From Pelagihabitans sp963710535 (GTDB lineage Bacteria; Bacteroidota; Bacteroidia; Flavobacteriales; Flavobacteriaceae): a stretch of DNA of 64,000 bases. The DNA is taken from positions 62,001-126,000 of the forward strand of contig CAVQAW010000008.1 in NCBI GenBank assembly GCA_963710535.1, read 5' to 3'. Under the pieces are notes generated by a model. The model made no database searches. It saw nothing but the letters and a program-made list of their open reading frames with translations, and was not told where the DNA came from. Position numbers and translations under genes: made by a program. Shown here in pieces: positions 33,898 through 42,529 of the stretch. Numbering within the stretch: the stretch's first letter is position 1; each line of letters opens with the position of its first letter.

Positions 33898-34560
33898 ATG
33901 CGATTAGGTAGGATATTCATATTGTTTTTGAGTTTTTTAATCTACAATCCATTATTTTCACAATATACCACATCGGATTGGAAAGACAGGGATCAATGGA
34001 TGAAGGTGCCCGACCTTATGGAAATGGCTGAAGTGGTTGATGGCGACCGTGTGGCTGACGTGGGATGCCATGAAGGTTATCTTACCTTCCATTTGACGAA
34101 AAAAGTGGGCCCCAATGGCAAAGTATATGCCGTTGACGTGCTCCAATCCCGATTGGACAGGCTCAATCAGCGATTAATAGAAAAAAATGTTAGAAATGTC
34201 ACCGTGGTTTTGGGCGATGGGGATGACCCAAAACTTCCGCTAGGTCAACTGGATGCAGTCTTCCTGATAGATACCTACCATGAAATTGAAGATTACGAAA
34301 GGGTCTTGTCCCTTATCAAAAAGTCGCTGAAACCAGGGGGGCGCCTACTCATTTTGGAAAAATTAAAGGACTTTGCCAAAGGGAAGGACAGGGAAGCACA
34401 GGCGGCATCCCATACCTTGTCAGCGGAATTCGTAAAAGGTGAACTGCGGCAAAGCGGCTTTGAGGTGGTCAAGGAAAACCTTGATTTCGGGACATGGAAC
34501 CATGAACTTGGGAAACAGATGTGGGTGCTGGTAGGCGTGCCTAAAAACTCCGGATATTGA
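33898..34560 (+). CDS. Class I SAM methyltransferase with a signal peptide
   Basis: This protein is about 220 residues from the ATG before RLGRIFILFLSFLIYNPLFSQ, a good signal peptide. An upstream frame adds 11 residues and is not used. The methyltransferase domain has motif I VADVGCHEGYLTFHL, an acidic strand KVYAVDVLQ, DAVFLIDTYHEIEDYERVLS and LKPGGRLLILEKLKD. The signal peptide is odd because SAM is made in the cytoplasm. A second exported methyltransferase is found at 51672. Its stop TGA overlaps the ATG of a small frame (TGATG). Confidence 0.82.
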   Translation: MRLGRIFILFLSFLIYNPLFSQYTTSDWKDRDQWMKVPDLMEMAEVVDGDRVADVGCHEGYLTFHLTKKVGPNGKVYAVDVLQSRLDRLNQRLIEKNVRNVTVVLGDGDDPKLPLGQLDAVFLIDTYHEIEDYERVLSLIKKSLKPGGRLLILEKLKDFAKGKDREAQAASHTLSAEFVKGELRQSGFEVVKENLDFGTWNHELGKQMWVLVGVPKNSGY

Positions 34561-34670
34561 TGAGGGTCAAAACGGTCAAAAAATTGCTTTTGTGCTGTAT
34601 TATGGTCACTATTCCGGCAGAATACAAAAAAAGCACCTTGAAAATTAAGACGGAAGTCTTATCTTCGTAG
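34560..34670 (+). CDS. Possible 36-residue peptide coupled to the methyltransferase
   Basis: The ATG at 34560-34562 overlaps the methyltransferase stop in a TGATG arrangement. The peptide reads MRVKTVKKLLLCCIMVTIPA and then EYKKSTLKIKTEVLSS, with a basic, hydrophobic signal-like N-terminus. The 3' part contains one arm of an inverted repeat. The overlap favours translational coupling, but no family is recognised and chance remains possible. Confidence 0.35.
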   Translation: MRVKTVKKLLLCCIMVTIPAEYKKSTLKIKTEVLSS

Positions 34671-34698
34671 ACGATTAAAGCAATCTCCTTGGTGCTTT
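34630..34698. other. Nested inverted repeats upstream of the cold-shock gene
   Basis: AAAGCACC at 34630-34637 pairs with GGTGCTTT at 34691-34698. Inside lies a perfect hairpin TAAGAC-GGAA-GTCTTA at 34646-34661. On the minus strand the outer stem ends in a run of seven T residues, as in a terminator. On the plus strand it lies in the likely leader of the cold-shock gene. Confidence 0.5.
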
Positions 34699-34725
34699 AC
34701 TGCGATCGCTCTGGCTAAATATGAC

Positions 34726-34740
34726 GTAAACCCGGTTTAC
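34726..34740. promoter_or_regulatory. Palindrome in the cold-shock gene leader
   Basis: GTAAACC-C-GGTTTAC is a perfect 15-base palindrome 76 bases upstream of the cold-shock gene start. It could be an operator or a short hairpin. Confidence 0.45.
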
Positions 34741-34815
34741 ATTTTTCTTTTCCATTCATTCGTCCAGTAGGTTTCAACGCTGCTTTAACATCACTTAAAA
34801 GCATTAAAAAAACGA

Positions 34816-35271
34816 ATGGCAAAATCACAACAGACTTATAACAAAACCGAAAAGGAAAAGCAAAGACGCAAGAAGCGGGAAGAAAAAGAAAAGAAAAAAA
34901 TCGCACGTAAGGCTGAGGCCAAGGCAAGTGGTGGAGGAATACAATTTGCCTATGTCGACCATGATGGCAATTTAACCGATACCCCGCCTGATCCCAGCAA
35001 AAAAATAAAGGTCGACGCTGAAAGTATTGTGTTGGGCATCCCCAAGAAGGAAGAAGGCGATATAGAGCCTTTCGATCCAGTGCGCAATGGCAAAGTATCT
35101 TTCTTTGACCACTCCAAGGGTTTTGGGTTTATCATCGATACCGAAAACAATGAAAAGTACTTCACCCATGTGAGTGGCTTGATCGATAGCATCGAAGAGA
35201 ACGACAAGGTGAGCTTCGAGTTGGAAAAAGGAAATCGCGGTATGAACGCCGTTAGGGTGAAGAGAATTTAA
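34816..35271 (+). CDS. Cold-shock domain protein with lysine-rich extension
   Basis: This 151-residue protein has a long charged N-terminus (many Lys, Arg and Glu up to about residue 37, then GGG) and an unstructured middle. The cold-shock domain begins near residue 90: RNGKVSFFDHSKGFGFIIDT carries the RNP1-like KGFGFI, and the RNP2-like segment is NEKYFTHVSGLID. Unlike simple CspA it has about 85 extra N-terminal residues, seen in other Bacteroidota. It is expected to bind single-stranded RNA or DNA. The leader is structured and may regulate expression by temperature. Confidence 0.9.
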   Translation: MAKSQQTYNKTEKEKQRRKKREEKEKKKIARKAEAKASGGGIQFAYVDHDGNLTDTPPDPSKKIKVDAESIVLGIPKKEEGDIEPFDPVRNGKVSFFDHSKGFGFIIDTENNEKYFTHVSGLIDSIEENDKVSFELEKGNRGMNAVRVKRI

Positions 35272-35483
35272 ACCAGGATAAGAAGTTTTCGACATCAGTA
35301 GCCAAACTTTAGCTCCTGTTCCGCAAACACGCCGGTTTTTACAAATCGTTGTGAGGCTGTTCAAATCACCCGCGATCAATTCCTTCAGTAGAACAGCATC
35401 CATCCCTTTTTATTTAGTTTGGGTCGTCTCCGATTTTTGGCAATAAAATGATATCTTCGATGGGAACCTTCAATTCATCGAAT

Positions 35484-36194
35484 ATGAAAACGCCTTACCT
35501 CAATTTATTTGGCATTTTTGGTGCCCTAATCGTATTGGTTGGATGCAATCAGGAAGCGCATACTGTTAACCTATTCAACGGAAAAAACCTGGAAGGTTGG
35601 CATGTTGATGTACCCGAAATGGACAGTATTCCTGGAACCATCAATCCATTCATCGTGCGGGATGGCATGCTGGTAAGTTTGGGAACGCCCCAAGGCCATT
35701 TGATCACCGACGCCCAATACCAAGACTATCGACTTGAAGTTGAATACAGGTTTGCCGGGGAACCCGGGAACTGCGGCGTTTTGGTACATGCCTCTACCCC
35801 GAGGGCACTCTATAAAATGTTTCCAAAATCGATCGAAGTACAAATGATGCACGAAAACGCTGGTGATTTTTGGTGCATAGTACAGAACATCACCACCGAG
35901 AACATGGAGGAAAGAAGGGGGCCACAAGCAGACTGGGGCATTACAGAAGGCAAGGAAAGGCGCATCAAAAACTTGACTGATGGCTCTGAAAATCCCTTGG
36001 GACAATGGAATCGCATGGTAGTGGAATGCCTCAAAAATCAAATAAAGGTTTGGGTCAATGGAGATTTGGTGAATTATGGGTATGAGGCCACGGCCCAAAG
36101 TGGGCAGATAGCCGTGCAGGCCGAAGGTTCGGAAGTTGAATTTCGCAAGCTTTTGCTGACGCCGATTACGTCTCTGAGTGCTGATGGCAAATAA
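35484..36194 (+). CDS. DUF1080 lipoprotein (3-keto-glycoside hydrolase-type)
   Basis: This protein is 236 residues from the ATG before KTPYLNLFGIFGALIVLVGC, a lipobox; an upstream ATG would add 12 residues. DUF1080 marks are TVNLFNGKNLEGWHVDVPEM, YRLEVEYRFAGEPGNCGVLV and KSIEVQMMHENAGDFWCIVQ. The C-terminal strands end in IAVQAEGSEVEFRKLLLTPI. It converges with the catabolic operon on the minus strand and shares its theme, so it likely supplies sugars to it. The exact bond it cuts is unknown. Confidence 0.84.
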   Translation: MKTPYLNLFGIFGALIVLVGCNQEAHTVNLFNGKNLEGWHVDVPEMDSIPGTINPFIVRDGMLVSLGTPQGHLITDAQYQDYRLEVEYRFAGEPGNCGVLVHASTPRALYKMFPKSIEVQMMHENAGDFWCIVQNITTENMEERRGPQADWGITEGKERRIKNLTDGSENPLGQWNRMVVECLKNQIKVWVNGDLVNYGYEATAQSGQIAVQAEGSEVEFRKLLLTPITSLSADGK

Positions 36195-36217
36195 TTGAAC
36201 CTGCCTTTTTCATGGTC

Positions 36218-37108
36218 TTACAAAGGCCAATATTTTTTTATTTTACCACTTAGGAAAGCAACACTCCTTTCTAATTGATCCATGCCATCCACCCCGTCCT
36301 CTATGCTGATCCAGCCATCAAATCCTACCCGTTTGAGTTCCGTAAATATCGCATCATAATCATTTAGGCCTTTACCGATTTCACCATGTTTGAGCCGTTT
36401 GGCATAACCCAGGGTACCGCTTTCTTCCTTCCGCAAATCCTCAATGGTCCCTTCGATGAGATAACGGTCGCTGGCATGCATGGTCACCACGCGTGATGAA
36501 ACCTTGTAAAGCAGTTCCAATGGGTCTTCCCCGGCCAAAAAAGTATTGCTGGGATCGTAATTTACACCGAAATTGGGATGCTGGATGCGGCTGACCAAAG
36601 CGCTGAACACATCCATTTTTTGGGCGAATTCCGGGTATTCCCAAAAATCATCCTTATAGTGGTTTTCCAAAATCAGGGTAATTCCCAACCCTTGAGCATG
36701 AGGCAAACAGGCTTCAATACCTCCCACCGCAAAATCGAGTCCTTGATCTATAGTCAGTCCGGGGCGCCTTTGGCCAGATAGCACCCTGCAATAGGTGCCA
36801 CCCAGGACATGCGTCATATCTATCCATTGCTTTTGTTTCTCGATTTCCCTGTGGCGAAAGGCTGCATCGGGGTGGGTAAAATCTGGAGAGCAGCACATCA
36901 TGGGAATCGTTTTCCCCTTATCTTCCACCTGCCGTCGAAATAGGTCCCAGTTCGATCTTTCGCGCATTTCCAAAAATCCCGCATACCATTCAAGTCCGTC
37001 TACTGGAAGTTCTCCAGCAAGTTCGATCCATTCGGAAACCTTCATGCTACCATCTTTGCAGAGGGCCTGCATAAATGCTTTTGGAAATACGGCTAGTTTT
37101 GGCATCAT
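36218..37108 (-). CDS. Sugar phosphate isomerase/epimerase (TIM barrel)
   Basis: This 296-residue cytoplasmic protein is an AP-endonuclease-2/xylose-isomerase-like TIM barrel. Metal ligands are likely in the strands LGITLILENHYKDDF, PNFGVNYDPSNTFLAGED, RVVTMHASDRYLIEGTIED and DGWISIEDGVDGMDQ. The family handles keto or aldo sugars and inositol derivatives. It is the last gene of the minus-strand operon, 13 bases downstream of the SDR gene, and probably converts a product of the oxidoreductases. The sugar itself is not predictable. Confidence 0.85.
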   Translation of the reverse strand: MMPKLAVFPKAFMQALCKDGSMKVSEWIELAGELPVDGLEWYAGFLEMRERSNWDLFRRQVEDKGKTIPMMCCSPDFTHPDAAFRHREIEKQKQWIDMTHVLGGTYCRVLSGQRRPGLTIDQGLDFAVGGIEACLPHAQGLGITLILENHYKDDFWEYPEFAQKMDVFSALVSRIQHPNFGVNYDPSNTFLAGEDPLELLYKVSSRVVTMHASDRYLIEGTIEDLRKEESGTLGYAKRLKHGEIGKGLNDYDAIFTELKRVGFDGWISIEDGVDGMDQLERSVAFLSGKIKKYWPL

Positions 37109-37121
37109 TTTATTTGCGGAC

Positions 37122-37898
37122 TTACTTTTTAGGAGGGTTGCGTCCGATCATCGGATACTGTTCCAATTCCAACACTTGGCCGCTGAGCGGGCCACAAGCA
37201 TCGGAAAGAAGGTAAACGGCGGCTTCGGCAATTTCTTCGGGGGCGAACAGGCGATGGGCTGGGGAAAATAATGGAGGCAAGGTTTTGAACCAATCGTCAT
37301 CCATCCCTTGTTGTCGCTGGTTGATTTTTTCGTTTTCCGTCAATACCCAGCCTGGATTGATCTGGTTCACCCTTACGCCGTAATCCCGGAAAAGACTGTC
37401 GCCAAGGTTTCGGCTCATGGTCATCAAGGCCCCTTTTGAGATGCTGTAGGGCAAAAGATTAGGTTCCCCGCTCCATGAATTGATCGAGCCGATGTTCACC
37501 ACACATCCCTTGGTTTTCTTTAGATGGGGTAGGGCGGCCTGGATGATGGCAAAGGGAGCGAGGGTATTGACCGCCAACATCCGTTCAAAAAATGCCATTG
37601 TCGTATTGTTGATGTTCGAAGAGGCGACGATGGCGGCATTGTTTACCACGGCATCCAATTTGCCGTATGTATCAAGGGCCGCGGCCATCAATATTTGCGG
37701 TGCTTTGATATCCGTTATATCCATGGTAACATGAACAGCATTCTTGACGCCTAATTGGGCCACCACCTGCTCCGCCAAATCTTCTTGAAGTCCATTGGCC
37801 ACTACTTTGGCACCTTCATTCACACAAGCTTGGGCGATGGCATTTCCAATCCCCGTATAGGCACCCGTCACCAAGATAACCTTATTCTTTAAACGCAT
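37122..37898 (-). CDS. Short-chain dehydrogenase/reductase
   Basis: This 258-residue NAD(P)-dependent oxidoreductase has the Rossmann start VILVTGAYTGIGNAIAQACV, the NNAA motif in AVVNNAAIVASSN, and the catalytic Ser-Tyr-Lys set in INSWSGEPNLLPYSISKGAL. The end PLSGQVLELEQYP is typical of classical SDRs. It starts six bases from the alcohol dehydrogenase stop, so the two oxidoreductases are co-expressed. A sugar or sugar acid is the expected substrate, judged from the neighbours. Confidence 0.9.
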   Translation of the reverse strand: MRLKNKVILVTGAYTGIGNAIAQACVNEGAKVVANGLQEDLAEQVVAQLGVKNAVHVTMDITDIKAPQILMAAALDTYGKLDAVVNNAAIVASSNINNTTMAFFERMLAVNTLAPFAIIQAALPHLKKTKGCVVNIGSINSWSGEPNLLPYSISKGALMTMSRNLGDSLFRDYGVRVNQINPGWVLTENEKINQRQQGMDDDWFKTLPPLFSPAHRLFAPEEIAEAAVYLLSDACGPLSGQVLELEQYPMIGRNPPKK

Positions 37899-37904
37899 AG
37901 CAGA

Positions 37905-38930
37905 TCAATTGGGTTTAAGTACACTTTTAACGACCTTTCCGGAGTGCATTTGTTCGAAGGCCTCATGCCAGTCTTCAAGGGCCCAAACACCTCCAATAAT
38001 GGGTTTTACATCCAGTTTTCCACTACCCATTAAATGCAGCACCTTTTCCCAAATCGGCCAATTATGGCTAAAACTTCCCTGTAAGGTAACGTTCTTCTGC
38101 ACTAGGGGGTCCAAGGAAAAATTCAATGGCGTAGGGCCCCAACCTACCTTGGTAATATGGCCTTTTGGCCTGACCCATTGCATTGCATTTTTTAAGGTTT
38201 GGCTCACCCCAGCGGCATCGATCACACAGTCGGCCCCGAGTCCATCCTGCTCGACTGCCCATGCCATTGCATCGCCAACGATGGCGTCACATCCATATTG
38301 CTTGGCGATCTGTAAGCGCTTCTTGTCGGCTTCCAGGCCGACTATTGCCACATCGGCCCCGCATAAGCGGGCCATGGCCGCACACAAAATACCGATGGTG
38401 CCGGGCCCGATGACCAATACCCGGTCTCCCGGTTTTATTTTTGAATTCATGACCACTGCGTTATAGGCCACGGAACAAGGTTCGGTCAAACAGGCCTGTT
38501 CAAAAGGCAGGTTTTCCGGCACATGATGCAAACAGCGGGCCGGTACCCGAACAAAACGGGTCATTGCCCCGTTTACCCCGTAACCGAAGCCTTTTCTTGA
38601 AGGGTCCAGATTATAAAGTCCTTGTCTTGACAGCGGACTATTGATATCAATTACGGCGGCGGTCTCGCTCACCACCCGGTCCCCTTCCTTCCATCCGTTC
38701 ACCCCCTTACCGACTGCTACTATATTGCCTCCGAATTCATGGCCCAGCACCACGGGGTAGTTAACAGGCCAACTATGGTCGGCCGTCCACTGATGCAGGT
38801 CGCTGCCGCAAACCCCGACATTGGCGACTTCCAGCAAAACATCATCTTCCCCGATCAGGGGTTTGGCCACTTCCCTGATTTCAACACTACCTTTTTCCGG
38901 GGCAAAATTTACAACGGCTATCGATTCCAT
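37905..38930 (-). CDS. Zinc-dependent alcohol/polyol dehydrogenase (MDR)
   Basis: This 341-residue medium-chain dehydrogenase has the catalytic zinc site VGVCGSDLHQWTADHS and LGHEFGGNIVAVG, and the cofactor fold VLVIGPGTIGILCAAMARLC. The lobe that normally carries four structural-zinc cysteines (about residues 90-115) contains none. This matches sorbitol-dehydrogenase-like and threonine-dehydrogenase-like members that lack that site. A polyol or sugar is the likely substrate. The adjacent decarboxylase and SDR fit a pathway that oxidises and then shortens a sugar. Confidence 0.9.
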   Translation of the reverse strand: MESIAVVNFAPEKGSVEIREVAKPLIGEDDVLLEVANVGVCGSDLHQWTADHSWPVNYPVVLGHEFGGNIVAVGKGVNGWKEGDRVVSETAAVIDINSPLSRQGLYNLDPSRKGFGYGVNGAMTRFVRVPARCLHHVPENLPFEQACLTEPCSVAYNAVVMNSKIKPGDRVLVIGPGTIGILCAAMARLCGADVAIVGLEADKKRLQIAKQYGCDAIVGDAMAWAVEQDGLGADCVIDAAGVSQTLKNAMQWVRPKGHITKVGWGPTPLNFSLDPLVQKNVTLQGSFSHNWPIWEKVLHLMGSGKLDVKPIIGGVWALEDWHEAFEQMHSGKVVKSVLKPN

Positions 38931-38958
38931 AAATGATTATTTGTTATCAAAGGGCTAT

Positions 38959-39666
38959 TCACCTTTTATTCATCGGTACATCGCCATAGGCATGTATTTT
39001 TTTACAAATGAGCCGCAGCGAATGCTCCAAATCGCCATCTGCCGTTTTAAAGGCATCGGCATCTATGGTCAGCGGTGCTCCCAATACTACGAGCGGTGCA
39101 CCGAACTCCGGGCATCGTATGGCCTGTTCCAGGGTGAGTCCGCCCACGGCCTGCACAGGTACCTTTACGGCGTCAACGATTTCCTTGAGTTGGTCCAATG
39201 GGCTGGGCATGGGCAAACCCCTTGCCGCGATCCCGCGCCTTTCGTCGTAGCCGATATGGTGTACGATAAAATCGCAGCCCAAAGCTTCAAGCCATTTCGC
39301 CCCCTCCACCATATCGGGGCAACCCAGGTTGTCGCCCATGACTTTAACGCCATAATCTTTCCCCGCCTGCACCACCACCTTGATGGTTTCTTCGTGCGCC
39401 CTGGCCATCACCACCACATGGGTGGCCCCTGCCTTGGCCATCATTTCCGCTTCCAAATAGCCACCGTCCATGGTTTTAAGATCGGCGACAATCGGTACAT
39501 TTGGAAAGGCTTCCCTCAACTTTCTTACGCCATGCAGCCCCTCGGCCAAGATCAAAGGCGTCCCCGCCTCCAACCAATCCACGCCGGCCCGAACGGCCAT
39601 AGCGGCAGTCTCCAAGGCCTCATCGATATTGGTGAGGTCGAGTGATATTTGTACAATGGGCTTCAT
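38959..39666 (-). CDS. HUMPS-family decarboxylase/aldolase (KGPDC- or HPS-like)
   Basis: This 235-residue (beta/alpha)8 protein belongs to the orotidine-phosphate-decarboxylase suprafamily. The active site DLKTMDGG follows the strand IVADLKTMDGGYLEAEMMAK, and the opening VQISLDLTNIDEALETA plus DWLEAGTPLILAEGL match 3-keto-L-gulonate-6-phosphate decarboxylase and hexulose-6-phosphate synthase. No phosphohexuloisomerase is adjacent, which argues against the formaldehyde-fixing role. It sits at the head of a sugar-oxidation operon and may decarboxylate a keto sugar-acid phosphate. Confidence 0.85.
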   Translation of the reverse strand: MKPIVQISLDLTNIDEALETAAMAVRAGVDWLEAGTPLILAEGLHGVRKLREAFPNVPIVADLKTMDGGYLEAEMMAKAGATHVVVMARAHEETIKVVVQAGKDYGVKVMGDNLGCPDMVEGAKWLEALGCDFIVHHIGYDERRGIAARGLPMPSPLDQLKEIVDAVKVPVQAVGGLTLEQAIRCPEFGAPLVVLGAPLTIDADAFKTADGDLEHSLRLICKKIHAYGDVPMNKR

Positions 39667-39761
39667 AGGGTGAAATTATCGGTCATAAAATTTTTGGGGC
39701 CATCATCCGTTTCCGTTTATTGTTGGCATTAAATGACCAAGAAAAAGACAGGCACTGCTTC

Positions 39762-40574
39762 TTATTGTTGTTTCAATTCAATGTTTCTGTATTCAACCTT
39801 CATCGGTGGTCCCACATGCACCTGTAATCCGAGCAGGCCGCTCGATTTCTTATTGATCGTATCATTATCGATTACTTCGCTCATCAATATGCCATTGATA
39901 TAATGCTGTAAGAGATTGCCTTTCACCACCAGCCGGCATTGGTTCCAGTCTTCGCCAATGATTTTGGCTTTGAGGGAATCGATATTGCCCAACGCCCCGA
40001 TCACTTCCCGAGTTTGCCATGCATTGTTTTCTACATTGGCCTCCAGCGAGCCCGGTGCTTCCGGATTTACCTGGGCATTTATTATGGCGCGCTCTCCGCG
40101 ATAGGCAAGCGTGGTGCGTTTTCGTTCCTCGTAATTTTGGCCGGTATAGGTGTTTCTTCCATCGATATCGGCTTGGTAACCACGAAGGGCGTAGGGAATG
40201 CTATCGACCAGCTCACTTCGGTAATTGACCCCGCTATTGCCTTTTTCCGTAATGCGGAACTCCAGTTTCAATTCGAAATCCGAAGGTTGACCGTCTTGCC
40301 AAATAATAAAAGTGTTGTTTTTAAGCAGGGTACTCGGGGTGACTTCGCCCACCAGATTTCCGTTCTCCACACGCCAGTATTGGGGGTCTCCCAGCCAGCC
40401 ATCCAGGGTTTTTCCATCGAAGATGGATACGAAACCCTTCTCTTGGGCTTCCATAGCCAATGGGTCGTCGTTGGCCTCGTTCTTATTTTGCTTGCAGGAA
40501 AGGACACTTAGAAAAATCACTATGAACAACCATTTGGAGCCATTGGAGAGGGTTTTGTTTTGGTATAATGTCAT
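39762..40574 (-). CDS. DUF1080 lipoprotein
   Basis: This protein is about 270 residues from the ATG before TLYQNKTLSNG. Its lipobox is FIVIFLSVLSC. The DUF1080 fold is seen as FVSIFDGKTLDGWLGDPQYW, WQDGQPSDFELKLEFRITEK, GNSGVNYRSELVDSIPYALR and the final VHVGPPMKVEYRNIELK. It is the first gene of the minus-strand catabolic operon, 95 bases upstream of the decarboxylase. A TATCTTTC element on the minus strand at 40611-40618 may be its promoter. It probably releases a keto-sugar from a glycoside at the cell surface. Confidence 0.85.
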   Translation of the reverse strand: MTLYQNKTLSNGSKWLFIVIFLSVLSCKQNKNEANDDPLAMEAQEKGFVSIFDGKTLDGWLGDPQYWRVENGNLVGEVTPSTLLKNNTFIIWQDGQPSDFELKLEFRITEKGNSGVNYRSELVDSIPYALRGYQADIDGRNTYTGQNYEERKRTTLAYRGERAIINAQVNPEAPGSLEANVENNAWQTREVIGALGNIDSLKAKIIGEDWNQCRLVVKGNLLQHYINGILMSEVIDNDTINKKSSGLLGLQVHVGPPMKVEYRNIELKQQ

Positions 40575-40934
40575 AAAATAATGGATTGACCACATTGGGC
40601 TGTTCTTTACGAAAGATACCAAATTTTTGCTGTTTCTGGAATCGGTGATCGAATTATGATTGAAATGGCCTTAGCCCTTTCATTTGCGCTGCTGTATTAT
40701 TGGAAATAGGCGACTGGACATTCAAGAAATAAGTTGTAAAAAACCCAATTTTTATAAGGTTTTTGTGTAATGGACCCTGCGATTTAATTTTTATCTTTCG
40801 ATTCCCCGAATTTTCCCCGCCTACATCTTACCGTGAGGTTGTCTTTTATTTTTTATCGCGAAAATCGTCGGTTTAAAAAAAAGGCAATCTTGCGGTTTTT
40901 GTATTCAACCTGATCGACACCAATACTTGATCCC
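40575..40934. other. Divergent regulatory region, 360 bases
   Basis: No gene is seen. TATCTTTC occurs on the minus strand at 40611-40618 and on the plus strand at 40792-40799, suggesting divergent promoters, but neither has a convincing TTG at -33. The plus-strand element would give the M19 gene a leader of about 130 bases. Confidence 0.4.
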
Positions 40935-42383
40935 ATGTCAACTGATAACAACAACTATTTTGACCTGCACTGCCATTCGGCCCTGAAACCCTTCGGAAAG
41001 AGCCACAATCGGGTCCCCATTGGCCAGAATAGCAAGTACCGGAACCGTAGCAACAGTATCTGGCGTTATGATCCCCCGACCTTGCTCGACAAACTGATCA
41101 ACTACCTCCTCCATCTGACAAAGTTTTCCCAAGCCAACTTCACCAGTATGGCGAAAGGGGGCGTCAGGGTGGTCTGTGCCTCTCTGTATCCTATTGAAAG
41201 GGGATTTTTCGACAACACCATCAAAAATGAATTCTTACGCGATATAACCGCCAACTTTGCCACGGGGGTAGGGAAGAAGCGGGTAGATGCCGTTCAACAA
41301 ATGACCGATTATTTCAAGGATCTTGAACTGGAATATGATTATTACCGGCAGCTCAACAAAATGGTCATCAAATTGCCAGAAGGGCAATTCACCTACCAAT
41401 TGGTACGGGACCACAGCGAAATCGAAGCCTTGCAAAAAAACCAAAACAGTAAAACCACTACCATAGCGGTCGTATTGTCGATAGAGGGAATGCACGTGTT
41501 GAATTCAAACATTCTTCAAGCCCCGGATGAAAATGCATTTCTGGTGCGGGTGGAACAAATAAAACAGTGGCAAACCCCTCCCTTTTTTGTGACCCTCGCC
41601 CATCATTTCTGGAACCATCTTTGTGGCCATGCCGAGAGTTTTACCGACTTGGTCAGGAAAAAGGTCGACCAAAGTGAAGGACTCAATACCGGACTTACCC
41701 CTCTGGGGAAAAAAGTAATCCATGCCCTTTACGATAGGTCGAATGGCCGACGGATCCTAATCGACCTAAAACATATGAGCGTGTTGGCCAGACAAGAATT
41801 TTACGGCCTATTGGAGGCTGAGCCAAGGTATTCGCAAATCCCAATCATTGTCAGCCATGGTGCCGCCAACGGATTGATTTCCGCTGCCCAAAGACAAGCT
41901 GGTGGGTCGTCGGTCGCGGGCAAATTAAATCCGGTCGACATCAACTTTTTCAATGATGAACTGGTTCGGATTGCCAAGAGCAAGGGCATCATAGGGCTGC
42001 AGCTCGATGAAAGACGCGTGGCCAGCAAACAAACATTGAAAGCCACCAAACGCTCCACCAAGCGTGCCAAGATCATGCACTACCGATCGGAACTGTTATG
42101 GTTTCAGATCCAACATATCCTTGAAGTCCTGGACGGTGAACTATTGTTTGCGTGGGACTGCATGGCCTTGGGCACCGATTTTGACGGTATCATTGATGCG
42201 CTAAATGGCTTTTGGACTGCCGAGGAGTTGCCGTTTTTGGCTGATTTTCTGGAACGGCACGCCTATAATTATATGGAAAATGCCCAGTTCAAGGTCGCGG
42301 CGAACAAGATCGCGGCCGATGAGATCGTGGAGAGGGTGATGTCTTCCAATGGGCGCAATTTTTTGAAGCAACATTTCCTATGA
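40935..42383 (+). CDS. M19-like membrane dipeptidase/amidohydrolase
   Basis: This 482-residue protein has the renal-dipeptidase-like metal site: FDLHCHSALKPFGKSHNRVP holds the first HxH, VVLSIEGMHVL the bridging glutamate, LIDLKHMSVLARQ and PIIVSHGAANG the next histidines, and LGTDFDGIIDALNGFW the aspartate. There is no signal peptide, so it is cytoplasmic. A long insert around residues 110-160 is unlike canonical M19 enzymes. It could cleave dipeptides or a lactam. The neighbour downstream is an AraC-type regulator that has its own promoter. Confidence 0.82.
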   Translation: MSTDNNNYFDLHCHSALKPFGKSHNRVPIGQNSKYRNRSNSIWRYDPPTLLDKLINYLLHLTKFSQANFTSMAKGGVRVVCASLYPIERGFFDNTIKNEFLRDITANFATGVGKKRVDAVQQMTDYFKDLELEYDYYRQLNKMVIKLPEGQFTYQLVRDHSEIEALQKNQNSKTTTIAVVLSIEGMHVLNSNILQAPDENAFLVRVEQIKQWQTPPFFVTLAHHFWNHLCGHAESFTDLVRKKVDQSEGLNTGLTPLGKKVIHALYDRSNGRRILIDLKHMSVLARQEFYGLLEAEPRYSQIPIIVSHGAANGLISAAQRQAGGSSVAGKLNPVDINFFNDELVRIAKSKGIIGLQLDERRVASKQTLKATKRSTKRAKIMHYRSELLWFQIQHILEVLDGELLFAWDCMALGTDFDGIIDALNGFWTAEELPFLADFLERHAYNYMENAQFKVAANKIAADEIVERVMSSNGRNFLKQHFL

Positions 42384-42485
42384 TCCAGATAACACCATTC
42401 GAGAAGACCCCAAAGTACCGACATGGAGTCGACGGTCCATTCCATTTTTTCTGGGCATTTCGATTTTTGTCTTTTCCAAGATCCA

Positions 42486-42513
42486 TTGGTTAGCGAAAAA
42501 ATCGCTAACTTTA
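42486..42513 (+). promoter_or_regulatory. Promoter with a palindrome in the spacer
   Basis: TTG at 42486-42488 and TAACTTTA at 42506-42513 are 17 bases apart, giving a Bacteroidota-type promoter for the regulator at 42530. The spacer and the start of the -7 element contain GTTAGCGA and TCGCTAAC (42489-42509), exact reverse complements around AAAAA. A protein bound here would block the promoter. Confidence 0.65.
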
Positions 42514-42529
42514 AGGAAAACAAGCACCT

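Noticed and set aside
38959..39666. Ribulose-monophosphate formaldehyde fixation
   Set aside because: The protein resembles hexulose-6-phosphate synthase, but no phosphohexuloisomerase is adjacent and the neighbours are sugar oxidoreductases.
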